DNA from: Flavobacteriales bacterium | GTDB taxonomy: Bacteria > Bacteroidota > Bacteroidia > Flavobacteriales > JANQLC01 | Length of the DNA stretch: 63,639 nucleotides | Assembly (NCBI GenBank): GCA_028280815.1 | Contig: JANQLC010000009.1 | Location: forward strand, 1 to 63,639 | Direction: 5' to 3' | Shown: piece after piece, positions 34,759-44,043 of the stretch | Layout of the letters: each line of letters starts with the position of its first letter | Numbering within the stretch: the stretch's first letter is position 1 | Made by a program: the position numbers and the translations under genes | The notes under the pieces: model-generated | Seen by the model: the letters and a program-made list of their open reading frames with translations, nothing else | Told to the model about the DNA's origin: nothing | Databases searched by the model: none

Positions 34759-35832
34759 ATGGCGGGAAACACCTTTGGAACCTTATTTAAGCTCACCACA
34801 TTTGGTGAGTCGCACGGCCAGGCCCTGGGCGGCATCATCGATGGCTGTCCAGCCGGCTTGGAGTTGGACCAGGATGAAATCCAGCGGGATTTGGATAGGC
34901 GGCGCCCGGGACAGAGCCCCATCACAACCCGACGTAAAGAGCGCGATAAAGTGCATTTTTTATCCGGCCTTTTTTGCGGAAAAACCACTGGAGCACCCAT
35001 TGGCTTTGCTATTTATAACGAAGACCAAAAGCCAGCAGACTATGCCCATATCGCTGAAACCTATCGGCCTTCACATGCGGATTTTGTCTATGATAAAAAG
35101 TATGGTTGGCGAGACTATCGCGGCGGGGGTCGGTCTTCAGCTCGGGAAACCGTCAGCCGCGTGGTGGGAGGTGCCGTTGCTAAGCGATTGCTCAAAGGTG
35201 TTGCATTTCAATCCTACGTTTCTGTCGTCGGACCTATAAGCCTGGGAGGGGATTACAAGAAGTACGCACCCCAGGAAATCGAATCCAATGCGCTGCGTTG
35301 CCCCGATTCCGAATGCGCCCGAGAAATGCTAGCCTATATCGAGGAAGTTCGCAAGCAGGGGGATACCGTGGGGGGGGTCGTCACCGGAATCGTCGAAAAT
35401 GTGCCCGTGGGCCTGGGCGAGCCAGTTTTTGATAAATTACACGCTGAATTGGGCAAGGCGATGCTCTCCATCAATGCGGCAAAGGGTTTTGAATGCGGAA
35501 GCGGATTTGCCGGTTCGCAGATGAGGGGCAGTGCGCATAACGACGTTTTCAATCCGGACGGAAGTACCCAAACCAATTTTTCGGGCGGTGTTCAAGGCGG
35601 TATCAGCAACGGGATGGATATCGGTTTTCGGGTGGCTTTTAAACCGGTGGCCACCCTGATGCGGGCGCAGCGTTCGATCGATCGGAGGGGTGAGCCGGTA
35701 GAGCTGATCGGTAAGGGCCGACACGATCCCTGTGTGCTGCCTCGGGCGGTTCCCATCGTCGAAGCCATGGCGGCCCTGGTAATCGCTGACTTTTACCTGC
35801 GGGCTCAGACGAGTAAATTACGGAGATTGTGA
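34759..35832 (+). CDS. aroC: Chorismate synthase
   Basis: Last enzyme of the shikimate pathway, reduced-FMN dependent. [20 protein letters not shown] is the classic N-terminus, with [37 protein letters not shown] and [15 protein letters not shown] further on. 357 residues. The frame is open further upstream, through the end of the Sua5 gene, but that part is out-of-frame shadow; ATG at 34759 fits the family. Confidence 0.95.
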   Translation: MAGNTFGTLFKLTTFGESHGQALGGIIDGCPAGLELDQDEIQRDLDRRRPGQSPITTRRKERDKVHFLSGLFCGKTTGAPIGFAIYNEDQKPADYAHIAETYRPSHADFVYDKKYGWRDYRGGGRSSARETVSRVVGGAVAKRLLKGVAFQSYVSVVGPISLGGDYKKYAPQEIESNALRCPDSECAREMLAYIEEVRKQGDTVGGVVTGIVENVPVGLGEPVFDKLHAELGKAMLSINAAKGFECGSGFAGSQMRGSAHNDVFNPDGSTQTNFSGGVQGGISNGMDIGFRVAFKPVATLMRAQRSIDRRGEPVELIGKGRHDPCVLPRAVPIVEAMAALVIADFYLRAQTSKLRRL

Positions 35833-36591
35833 AAAAGTGCCTGATAGAATCAAAAAGAATAAGCCCGCTTTTTAAAACAGCACAAGAGCAAAAAAATGAT
35901 TTCCGGTTTTCAGGCAGCCCTAGCGACAAAAGGCAAATTCCAGTTTTTAAATCCTCAAGCGCAAAGAGATAAGTCCATTCTCCATTGGGCTGTCACGCAT
36001 GGATAAACACAGGGAATAAGGTAGCTTCTCTTAAGCTGATTCCCACGATATAAAGTCCTTTTTTTCAAACCGTCACAGAGGGATGAGAGCGAGGAGGCAG
36101 GCGCAAAAGACAAGCCCTCCTTTCAAATTGACTCACTACGTCTGCAACTCCTCTGCCCACCGGGGTAAACGCGCAATAAAGCTGCGGTAGTCCTGTGAGA
36201 ACGAGCCCTCCTTTTTCAAACCGCCAAACGCAAATGAGAGAATGGCGCCAGCCTTTCAGACCTGCCCCCTTATGGCTGACAAGGCGATTGGGGATTTTCC
36301 AACCGCCACAAAGGCAAAAAATAAACCCTTGGGGAGGAATGTAGCATAAATTGATTATAACACAATTAAAAAAGGGCACTGATCTACATGCGCAAAAAGT
36401 AATCAGGCTTTACCATTTAAATTGAGGTCGGCAGCTCCTACCGCGCTCTCGATATAATGGCTTAGCTGTCTTTTGTATAACTTATCAACACACTTGTGAG
36501 CTTTACAATTTATCATAAGTTGTGATTAAGTATTAAGAAACACCCTTATTGAATTATTGAATCAAATTGGGGAATTCTATCAAAATTATTG
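35833..36591. repeat. Degenerate repeats between aroC and susC
   Basis: The plus strand repeats the same module type as at 20 kb: GCCCGCTTTTTAAAAC, CGGTTTTCAGGCAGCC, TTTTTTCAAACCGTC, CCTTTCAAATTGAC, TTTTTCAAACCGCC, separated by A/G-rich runs such as GCAAAGAGATAAG. They start within about 30 bases of the aroC stop and fade by about 36350. No gene is supported. The last 200 bases are AT-rich promoter-like sequence. Confidence 0.55.
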
Positions 36592-36599
36592 TACCTTAG
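36592..36599 (+). promoter_or_regulatory. Probable -7 box for the susCD operon
   Basis: TACCTTAG, one base off TAnnTTTG, with a TTGG 26 bases upstream (36567) in -33 position. Predicted start near 36606, 20 bases before the susC ATG. Confidence 0.4.
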
Positions 36600-36625
36600 C
36601 CTCGTGTTTAATAAAATTCACCGTA

Positions 36626-39600
36626 ATGAACAAAAATATCACAAACACCTTCTTACTCTTATGGACGCTTCTGCCCACCCCAGCGCTGGCACAGCAAAAG
36701 ACGGTATCCGGTACGGTGGTCGGTGAGAGCGGCAAACCGCTGGTCGGGGTAAACATAGTGATTGAAGGAGCCCGCCGAGGCACGGCTACGGATTTCGATG
36801 GAAAGTACCGTATCGAAGTGAGCCCAGGTCAAAGCTTGCGGTTTAGCTACGTGGGTTATCAATCGGTTTCCAGACCCGTAGGGGAAAACAATATCTTAAA
36901 CGTTCAACTATATCCGATTAGTAAAGAACTAGCAGAAGTGGTCGTCGTGGCTTACGGAACCCGCAAGAAGAACGAAATCGTAGGATCGATTGCCAGTATC
37001 GATGCGGAGACCCTGCAAAAGCAGCAAACCGACAATATAACAACCGCCATTCAAGGCAATGTGCCCGGCGTTACCGTCATTCAGTCCGGTGGCCAGCCGG
37101 GAAGTGGCCCCATCATTCGCATACGCGGTATCACATCCATAAATGCCGAGGCAAGCCCACTCGTTATTGTCAATGGGGTTCCCTACAATGGGAATTTGAA
37201 TAGCATTAGCGACAACGAGGTGGAGAGCATGAATATCTTGAAAGATGTCAGCGCTACCGCGCTTTACGGTTCGCGGGGTGCCAATGGGGTGATACTGATC
37301 ACCACCAAACGGGGGCAACTCAACAGCCAACCCCAGGTCAGCATACAGATGAGTCAAGGCGTTTCCGATCCCGCAGTGGGTTTCCACAAGGTGTTGGGCG
37401 CTGCGCAGTACATGAAATACTTTTGGGAAGCGATACGAAACAGGGAGCTATATGTAGGAGAGGATAAGCCCAAACCCGGTTCAGCTACCAAAGCTCAAAA
37501 GGCCGAGGCGGCCCAAAAGGCTACAGATGAATTGGTCTCCACACTGGGTTACAATCCCTACGGTACGCTTGAAAAACCCGTGGGTACGGATGGAAAAACC
37601 CTTCCGGGCGCAGCGTTGCTTTGGGACACCGATTGGAAAAAAGCAGTTCTCAGAGATCAGGCTTTTAGAAATGAATATGAGTTTAACGTGAGCGGTGGGG
37701 GCGAGCAGACCACCTATGCGCTATCGGGTAGTTATTTAAAACAGGACGGCTCGGTTATAAGCTCCAATTTCGAGCGTTTTACCACTCGTTTAGACCTGAA
37801 CAGTCAGGTAAAGGACTGGTTACAACTCGGGCTAAATACCGACTTGGCCAACTCCTATCAAAATAACCCGACTCAGTCGGGAGGTGTGTATAGAAACCCG
37901 ATGTTATGGGTATATAGCATGCCTTCCATTTATCCCGTTTATAAAAGAGATGAAGAGGGAAAATTGGTCTATGATGACAAAGGAAATAAGGTTCTCGATT
38001 ATGGCGAGGGAAGCGGGCTGAATGGAAAAAGACCAACAACATCTATTACGAATAGTAATCCTTTAGGCGTGCTTTACGATGATGAGGCGAAGTATAATCG
38101 AAGCCATGCGGGCATCAATGGATTTGCAGCTGTAGATGTTTTGAAAGGTCTAAAGTTTAAAACGCGATTGTCTTATGCGCAGTATTTATTTGATGTAAAG
38201 CAATACTACAATAGTGAACATGGAGACGCCGCAAAAGTGGAGGGGCGGATTTTTCAATATAGAAATATTCATAAAACCCTGAATTTTAACAACTCTCTCA
38301 CTTATAAAAATAGTTTTGGACCCCACAATTTGGAGGCCCAGCTCTTAATGGAAGCCTATGATTTGTATTACGATAGGTTTACCGCAGAAGCGCAAGGATT
38401 TCTTCCTGGGGTTAAGGTTTTAAGTGGTTCTACAAAGCCTACCGGGGCTTCCGGCCATACAGCTGAAGAAAGGCTGGCCAGCTATTTGGCTCGCGCCTCG
38501 TACGATTATAATTCCAAGTACTTTCTCGAAGCCTCTTTTCGGCGGGACGGTTCGACGAGATTTTCGCCCGATAACCGATGGAGTAATTTTTATGCGGTAG
38601 GGGGCAGCTGGATTCTTTCCCAAGAGCCCTTTATCCAGCGTCTTGATTTTATCGATCTCTTAAAACTCAAAACTTCTTACGGTGAATTGGGAAATAATAG
38701 AACGAGGTACGATGTGTCGGCAGGATACATCGGAGACTATGCTGCATATTTTCCTTATGTGGAAGCATTCGGTACTGGCTATAGCCAGCTGGATCAAAAA
38801 GGCGTAGTACAGGACGCTACTGTAGATCCGGAATTAAAGTGGGAAAAGACGGCTTCCTTTAATGCGGGAGTGGAATTCAGCTTGTTTAAAGATCGACTTA
38901 GCGGCTCCTTTGAATACTACAACAAAAAGTCCATTGACTTAATCTATGAAAAACCCCTACCTACGTCCACGGGAGCCGCTTCTGTTACGACCAATGTGGG
39001 GGCAGTCCGCAATTACGGTTACGAGGTCTCTTTATATAGTGTAAACCTGAGAAATCAAAACTTGGAGTGGCATACGGGTATCAACTTTTCAATCGATAGA
39101 AATAAGATCGCTGAACTCACTCAAAAGGAGTTTATATCGGGTAGTAAAAAATGGCAGGTAGGCCGTTCCTTATATGATTTCTTTATTCGTGAATGGGCTG
39201 GCGTGGATCCCGATGATGGCTATGGCACGTGGTATAAGGATGTGAAAGATAAAGAGGGCAAGCCCACCGGTAAGCGGGAAAAGACAAAGAATTACAGTGA
39301 TGCTACCCGTTATTACCAAAACAAGCGATCGATTCCCGATATACAAGGCGGCTTTAACACTGATCTCAGATATAAAAACTTCGACCTATACGCTTTGTTT
39401 AACTTTAGTTGGGGTGGGTATGTGTACGATTACTCGTACGTCGGGCTCATGTCGAGTTTATCAGATGCTGGCCTACAAGGCTCACCCGATTTGGAACGAA
39501 GGTGGCAAAAGAAAGGGGATGTGACCGATATCCCCCTTTTACTTGCGTCAAAAAATGAATTTAACGCTCGATCTACGAGATTTTTATTTAAAAACAATTA

Positions 39601-39817
39601 CATCCGATTAAAGGCCTTAAATGTAGGGTATAGTTTGCCCGAGGATTTTGTACGGGACCTAAACCTCTCCGCTTTAAGATTTTACTTACAAGGGGAAAAT
39701 TTATGGACTTACCAAAGCCATAAGGGAATCGATCCCGAGCAAGGTCTCGGTGGTATGACTAGTAACGGGTCATATCCATTGCGTACGATTTCGGTGGGTT
39801 TAAAGGTTGAATTTTAA
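36626..39817 (+). CDS. SusC-type TonB-dependent outer membrane transporter
   Basis: 1063-residue nutrient importer of the SusC/RagA family. Signal peptide ends near TPALAQQ; a carboxypeptidase-regulatory-like beta domain follows (VSGTVVGESGKPLVGVNI, TDFDGKYRI, VGYQSVSR), then a TonB-type motif region (ELAEVVVVAYGTRKKNEIVG), the plug (NVPGVTVIQSGGQPGSGP, PLVIVNGVPY, LKDVSATALYGSRGANGV), and a long C-terminal beta-barrel ending in SVGLKVEF. ATG at 36626 gives the signal peptide; the open frame further upstream is not used. Partner susD follows after 10 bases. Substrate unknown. Confidence 0.94.
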   Translation: MNKNITNTFLLLWTLLPTPALAQQKTVSGTVVGESGKPLVGVNIVIEGARRGTATDFDGKYRIEVSPGQSLRFSYVGYQSVSRPVGENNILNVQLYPISKELAEVVVVAYGTRKKNEIVGSIASIDAETLQKQQTDNITTAIQGNVPGVTVIQSGGQPGSGPIIRIRGITSINAEASPLVIVNGVPYNGNLNSISDNEVESMNILKDVSATALYGSRGANGVILITTKRGQLNSQPQVSIQMSQGVSDPAVGFHKVLGAAQYMKYFWEAIRNRELYVGEDKPKPGSATKAQKAEAAQKATDELVSTLGYNPYGTLEKPVGTDGKTLPGAALLWDTDWKKAVLRDQAFRNEYEFNVSGGGEQTTYALSGSYLKQDGSVISSNFERFTTRLDLNSQVKDWLQLGLNTDLANSYQNNPTQSGGVYRNPMLWVYSMPSIYPVYKRDEEGKLVYDDKGNKVLDYGEGSGLNGKRPTTSITNSNPLGVLYDDEAKYNRSHAGINGFAAVDVLKGLKFKTRLSYAQYLFDVKQYYNSEHGDAAKVEGRIFQYRNIHKTLNFNNSLTYKNSFGPHNLEAQLLMEAYDLYYDRFTAEAQGFLPGVKVLSGSTKPTGASGHTAEERLASYLARASYDYNSKYFLEASFRRDGSTRFSPDNRWSNFYAVGGSWILSQEPFIQRLDFIDLLKLKTSYGELGNNRTRYDVSAGYIGDYAAYFPYVEAFGTGYSQLDQKGVVQDATVDPELKWEKTASFNAGVEFSLFKDRLSGSFEYYNKKSIDLIYEKPLPTSTGAASVTTNVGAVRNYGYEVSLYSVNLRNQNLEWHTGINFSIDRNKIAELTQKEFISGSKKWQVGRSLYDFFIREWAGVDPDDGYGTWYKDVKDKEGKPTGKREKTKNYSDATRYYQNKRSIPDIQGGFNTDLRYKNFDLYALFNFSWGGYVYDYSYVGLMSSLSDAGLQGSPDLERRWQKKGDVTDIPLLLASKNEFNARSTRFLFKNNYIRLKALNVGYSLPEDFVRDLNLSALRFYLQGENLWTYQSHKGIDPEQGLGGMTSNGSYPLRTISVGLKVEF

Positions 39818-39827
39818 AAATCATACC

Positions 39828-41267
39828 ATGAAAAAGTTATCCTATACCGGTATTTTATTGCTGTTGATAATAGCTTGCTCCAAAGACTATTTAAATGAAC
39901 CCAAGCCCACTGCATCGGCTTCAGATGAAATTGTATTTAATACCCGATCGGGGGTTGAAGCCTTTATTTCCGGTATTTTGCGTTTACAACGGACTGCAAC
40001 TCCGCTTACCTCAGTCCATCGGTCAGATGCAGCCGCGCTATATAGCATATATATGGCACGTTCGATGAAAGGAAAGGATCTTATATCAGATGGTTGGTAT
40101 ATGTATGACTATCAACTGATTAACAGAGAGCCTGGTTATGTGCGTACTAGATTTACTTGGGAGTTTCCTTATATGATAATCAAACAGGCGAACATTTTAC
40201 TCGAAGGCATTGAAAACAGTGATGACTTGTCCGAATCCGACAAAGAGGAGCTCGCCGCACAGGGCTATGCATTGCGCGGGTTTTATTACTTTCAGTTGGC
40301 TCAAGAGTTTCAGCTGACCTATACCCGTGATCCCAATGCCCCAGCGCCGCCCATCTATACGAAACCCACTCAAAAGGGCGGTCCCATGCGTACGTTAGAA
40401 GATATGTATGCGCTGATCACCCAAGACTTGGAGAAAGCGTTTGCCAATGTCAGAACCGAAAGATTGGGGAAATCCTATATTAACAAAAATGTGGTCGCCG
40501 GCATGTTGGCTCGGGTGTATCAGGTTATGGGGGGTACTGATCCGGCGAGTGCATACTGGCCCAAGGCTGAAAGAATGGCTAAACTGGCCTATGGGGATAA
40601 TGTGGCATCGGCTTTAGACGCCCAATCTTATCGCAAGGGCTTTGACGATATCCAAAATAAAGAGTGGATTTGGGGCATGCCCCAAAGTGATGATCAAAAG
40701 CAATCCTTCTTTACTACTCCGTCGGTTTTTTCTGATCCCCGCGGCGGTGGTTATGCATGTATTTATATCGATAAAGACTTTGTAAATAGCTTTTCCGATG
40801 CCGATGTCAGGCGTTTGTTTATAGAAGATGGAAATGCAACCCCCAAATACAAGACCTTTGCAACCGAGAAGTTTAAATTTTCTTTTGATGCCGATATGGT
40901 GTTGATGCGCACCGCCGAGATGATCTTAATCGAGGCGGAGGCTGAGTATTGGCAAGGTAAGGAGGGCAAGGCGCACGGCTTGCTACACCAACTGCAGGAA
41001 AATCGCGATCCCAATGCGGTGAAATCTTCAAATACCGGAACAGCCCTACTCGATGAAATACTGCTGGAGCGCAGAAAGGAGCTCTACCTCGAAATCGGTA
41101 CGGAGTGGTACGATGCCCGAAGGCTGCAGCGCGGCATTAAACGTAGCGCTTACCATCCCAGCGATATCGATTTAGCCCCCAATGACAAGCGGTTTTATCT
41201 GAAAGTGCCCCAAGAGGAGATCGATGCCAACGACCAGATAGACGAGTCGGTCAATGCCAACCGATAA
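39828..41267 (+). CDS. SusD/RagB-type outer membrane lipoprotein
   Basis: Surface substrate-binding lid of the SusCD complex. The lipoprotein signal ends LLLIIACSKDYL. SusD features include repeated helices (AAQGYALRGFYYFQLAQEF), MRTAEMILIEAEAEYW, and near the C-terminus LLDEILLERRKELYLEIGTEWYDARRL. 479 residues, usual size. No glycoside hydrolase, sulfatase, peptidase or sigma/anti-sigma gene is next to the pair, so the nutrient cannot be inferred. Confidence 0.93.
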   Translation: MKKLSYTGILLLLIIACSKDYLNEPKPTASASDEIVFNTRSGVEAFISGILRLQRTATPLTSVHRSDAAALYSIYMARSMKGKDLISDGWYMYDYQLINREPGYVRTRFTWEFPYMIIKQANILLEGIENSDDLSESDKEELAAQGYALRGFYYFQLAQEFQLTYTRDPNAPAPPIYTKPTQKGGPMRTLEDMYALITQDLEKAFANVRTERLGKSYINKNVVAGMLARVYQVMGGTDPASAYWPKAERMAKLAYGDNVASALDAQSYRKGFDDIQNKEWIWGMPQSDDQKQSFFTTPSVFSDPRGGGYACIYIDKDFVNSFSDADVRRLFIEDGNATPKYKTFATEKFKFSFDADMVLMRTAEMILIEAEAEYWQGKEGKAHGLLHQLQENRDPNAVKSSNTGTALLDEILLERRKELYLEIGTEWYDARRLQRGIKRSAYHPSDIDLAPNDKRFYLKVPQEEIDANDQIDESVNANR

Positions 41268-41532
41268 CCGTCAGGTTTCATCGGAAGCAGATTAAAAGGG
41301 TAACCTTATGGAGGCAAAAGAATAAAGCCCGGTTTTCAAGCCGACCCTCAGGGATAAAATTAAAAAATACCCCCTCTTCAGACTGCGCCGATTGGGATGT
41401 GTGACAGAAGTCACAGCGTTGACCCAGGTTAGATGTTCATCCCTTACCAAGCCCGCTGAAGTAATGTGGGATTAAAAATAACGCCTGTAATCCACCGCTG
41501 TGTTCGCCTCTATTCGCTTTCTTCCAAACACC

Positions 41533-43272
41533 TTAGGGGCTTGCCGCCTGTTCAATTTCCACCTTAGATATCAGCCTTTTGCCAAAGGCTTCCCAACTCA
41601 CTCTTTTTATGCCCCATTCTCTTTGAAGCAAACGATAATCCGATGATCGATGGCATTTCTCAAGGTCGATCCGCATCAGGACCTCCTTGGTGATAGGCCT
41701 TTTGGAATCGGGGAAAACGATGGATTGTAAAAATTGTTGTGTGCGCTTGTGGTTGAGTAGATAAAGCGCGATTTGAGCTTGCTTTAGATCTGCAAACCCG
41801 ATGAAATAACAGGTGTCGTCCAGCATGATCGGCTTGTCGTTCTCAGGGCGTACCAATGTAAAATGGGTGCTTTTGTACAGGCCCGAAATGGCTACTTTAT
41901 AGGGCATAAATGAATAGTCACCTACGCCGAAGATGGAAAACTCGGGCTTCCCTTTGTAAATGATAGACTTCCGCTTGTCAAAGTAGTGCTTATTCGATTT
42001 CAGATAGCGGTAGGTAAGCGGATAGTCTCTTTTTATGTAGCTCGTCTCTTGACCTATTTTCCGCTGCGTAATGATGGTGCGTTTTCTGTAAGAACCCGCT
42101 TCACGTTCTTTTAGATCGGCACTTTTTAGCAGGCCGTAAACCAAGTCCGGCTCGATCTCGAGTTTTCGATTTAGTCCGTTTTTGAAATGTCCATTACAGC
42201 TTTCGAGCTCCATCACTTTGGCGCAGTCATGCTTGATCCCTTGTCGCCAGGTGAATGGTGATTTTCCTTCTATGTCTTTGGCTCTTTTGTAGTCGGCTAT
42301 TGCATAGACGAAATGATCCCCCGTCCAGCCGAATACAGTCTGTTCTCGGCCGGTGTAAAAATCCAACTCCCTACAAGATAATTCGGGCTCTCGATTGAGT
42401 GCTGAAAGAAATAGACAGGCGTCAACTGATGTATTAAATTCCTTTTTGGCATCGATATTTAGCTTTTCCATTCGGCCAATTCTAAAGCGATTTCGCCTTT
42501 GGTCGAAGACTAAGTTTTTGACGACCGAATTCTTTATGAGAAAGCCAAAGTATCCGCTGTGAGTGCTGAAATTCCGAAGCATCGTCAAGGTTATATACTC
42601 ACCGATATCAAAGTTGCCCTTGCCCGTCATGGCATCCAAACCGCTGTGCTTCTTGAAGTTTGATTTGGGGGGTAGGTTGTCGGAATCCATCGTCCCGAGT
42701 TCAGCATTGGTCACCCAAGGGGGATTTCCGATGACTCCGGTTTTCAAATGCCTCGTCTCTTGGGATAGCTTTTCAAAATCAAAGTCAAATGCATTGGCAT
42801 GAAGGATTTCGATTTCAATCCACCTTTCATACTGAAGAAGGTGCGCCAGTATTTTAAACTTCGTCTCCCATACATAAGGTTTGTAAATTTCCAATCCGAT
42901 TATCCTGCGCAAAGTAGGTAATTCACAAAGCGCAGCCAGTATGAAATTGCCCGTGCCGCAGCTCGGCTCGATGAGCAGATCGCAATCTCTTTGCCCGCGC
43001 TTGGATAGTATGTATCGGACGGATTCTAACGCGAGGTTTCGATTCGTTTGAAAGTCTCCGTACTCACGTCTGTCGGGTTCTTCCACGCGGCTTTCTCTTT
43101 TAGAAATTACCGCCTTGCATTGAGCCAGTTGTTCGGTTGATTCAAAGAAGTCTCCCATACCGCATGTCTTTTCTATGAACGCGTTGCCGTTTTCTACATC
43201 TCGCATATGTTCTCGATGCTTTGAAAAGAATTCAATGACGGCGGCAGGTATTTCTATTTGGCTGAAATTCAT
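41533..43272 (-). CDS. Type II DNA adenine-N6 methyltransferase
   Basis: 579 residues. SAM-binding motif I EPSCGTGNF is at 102-110, motif X-like YGDFQTN at 71-77, and catalytic motif IV NPPW at 183-186, the order typical of N6-adenine enzymes of the Eco57I/gamma type; a long C-terminal part probably recognises the target. Overlaps the endonuclease gene by four bases. Protects host DNA from the partner nuclease. Recognition sequence cannot be told from sequence. Confidence 0.87.
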   Translation of the reverse strand: MNFSQIEIPAAVIEFFSKHREHMRDVENGNAFIEKTCGMGDFFESTEQLAQCKAVISKRESRVEEPDRREYGDFQTNRNLALESVRYILSKRGQRDCDLLIEPSCGTGNFILAALCELPTLRRIIGLEIYKPYVWETKFKILAHLLQYERWIEIEILHANAFDFDFEKLSQETRHLKTGVIGNPPWVTNAELGTMDSDNLPPKSNFKKHSGLDAMTGKGNFDIGEYITLTMLRNFSTHSGYFGFLIKNSVVKNLVFDQRRNRFRIGRMEKLNIDAKKEFNTSVDACLFLSALNREPELSCRELDFYTGREQTVFGWTGDHFVYAIADYKRAKDIEGKSPFTWRQGIKHDCAKVMELESCNGHFKNGLNRKLEIEPDLVYGLLKSADLKEREAGSYRKRTIITQRKIGQETSYIKRDYPLTYRYLKSNKHYFDKRKSIIYKGKPEFSIFGVGDYSFMPYKVAISGLYKSTHFTLVRPENDKPIMLDDTCYFIGFADLKQAQIALYLLNHKRTQQFLQSIVFPDSKRPITKEVLMRIDLEKCHRSSDYRLLQREWGIKRVSWEAFGKRLISKVEIEQAASP

Positions 43273-43937
43273 CGATTTACTTTATCAATCAGTTTATCAA
43301 TCCCATGCACCTTGTCGGTCAGATGTACCACTCTAGCGTATTGAAGTCGCCATTGAAGGGCATTTGATAAGGTTAAGTATCCTTGTTCAGGCGCTTGGGA
43401 TAAGAGGCGTGTTGCAATTGAGTCAAGTGTGATCTCATCTGCGGGAATCTGCCTGTCACTCAGATAAGCGATAATGTCCTCTTTGTTGGCTCCATCTTTT
43501 AGCATCTGCCTAATCCGGAAAGTGGTCGTATAATCGGCTGTCCTACTCTTTTCGATAAATGAGCAGCTCAGAAAGTCGAGCACGGCCGTTCTGCGCGCTG
43601 GGTCATCAGTCTTTTCATAGACGAAGAGGAGTAGGTGATAGCCCAATCCAAATATCTTTTGTGCAGCATCTTGAAAAGGACAGGAAGACTGGGGCTGTCT
43701 GATCGAGGTAGCCTTTATATCCGTTTCGTCACCCGGTAAGTCGATTCCCCTTGCAGCAGAACCTTTATTGTATTCATAACGCGATTCGAGATAGACTTGA
43801 AATCGATGCTCGATATGGGTTCCAACCGCTTTGCCATCTGTGATGCCATACAGGTCTTTGTTGGAGTGGGTGGATTCCCGTTCGCAGAAATCCTTTGCCG
43901 CGCTTTTAAGCCGTTCTATCGTCAGTTTGGGTTTCAT
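43269..43937 (-). CDS. Type II restriction endonuclease
   Basis: 222 residues, gene directly upstream of and overlapping the methylase. A PD-(D/E)xK-like core is visible: Asp66 in ARGIDLPG and Asp73-Ile-Lys75 in ETDIKATS, followed by the family-like IRQPQSSCPF and a FGLGYHLLLFVYEKTDD strand. The rest is helical. The co-oriented overlap with a methylase makes endonuclease identity likely; I cannot assign a named isoschizomer. The pair forms a minimal movable defence unit. Confidence 0.78.
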   Translation of the reverse strand: MKPKLTIERLKSAAKDFCERESTHSNKDLYGITDGKAVGTHIEHRFQVYLESRYEYNKGSAARGIDLPGDETDIKATSIRQPQSSCPFQDAAQKIFGLGYHLLLFVYEKTDDPARRTAVLDFLSCSFIEKSRTADYTTTFRIRQMLKDGANKEDIIAYLSDRQIPADEITLDSIATRLLSQAPEQGYLTLSNALQWRLQYARVVHLTDKVHGIDKLIDKVNR

Positions 43938-44043
43938 CGTTTTTGATAGTGGCGTTCCTCTTTTGCCTGCTGAGCATACAATCGCGGGTCGCAGTGATGA
44001 AATGCTTTGGGCTGAGCTGGCTCGCCTGAGGGCAATGCACTTT

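Noticed and set aside
34053-35000. A 315-codon minus-strand open frame
   Set aside because: Antisense to the clearly conserved Sua5 and aroC genes.
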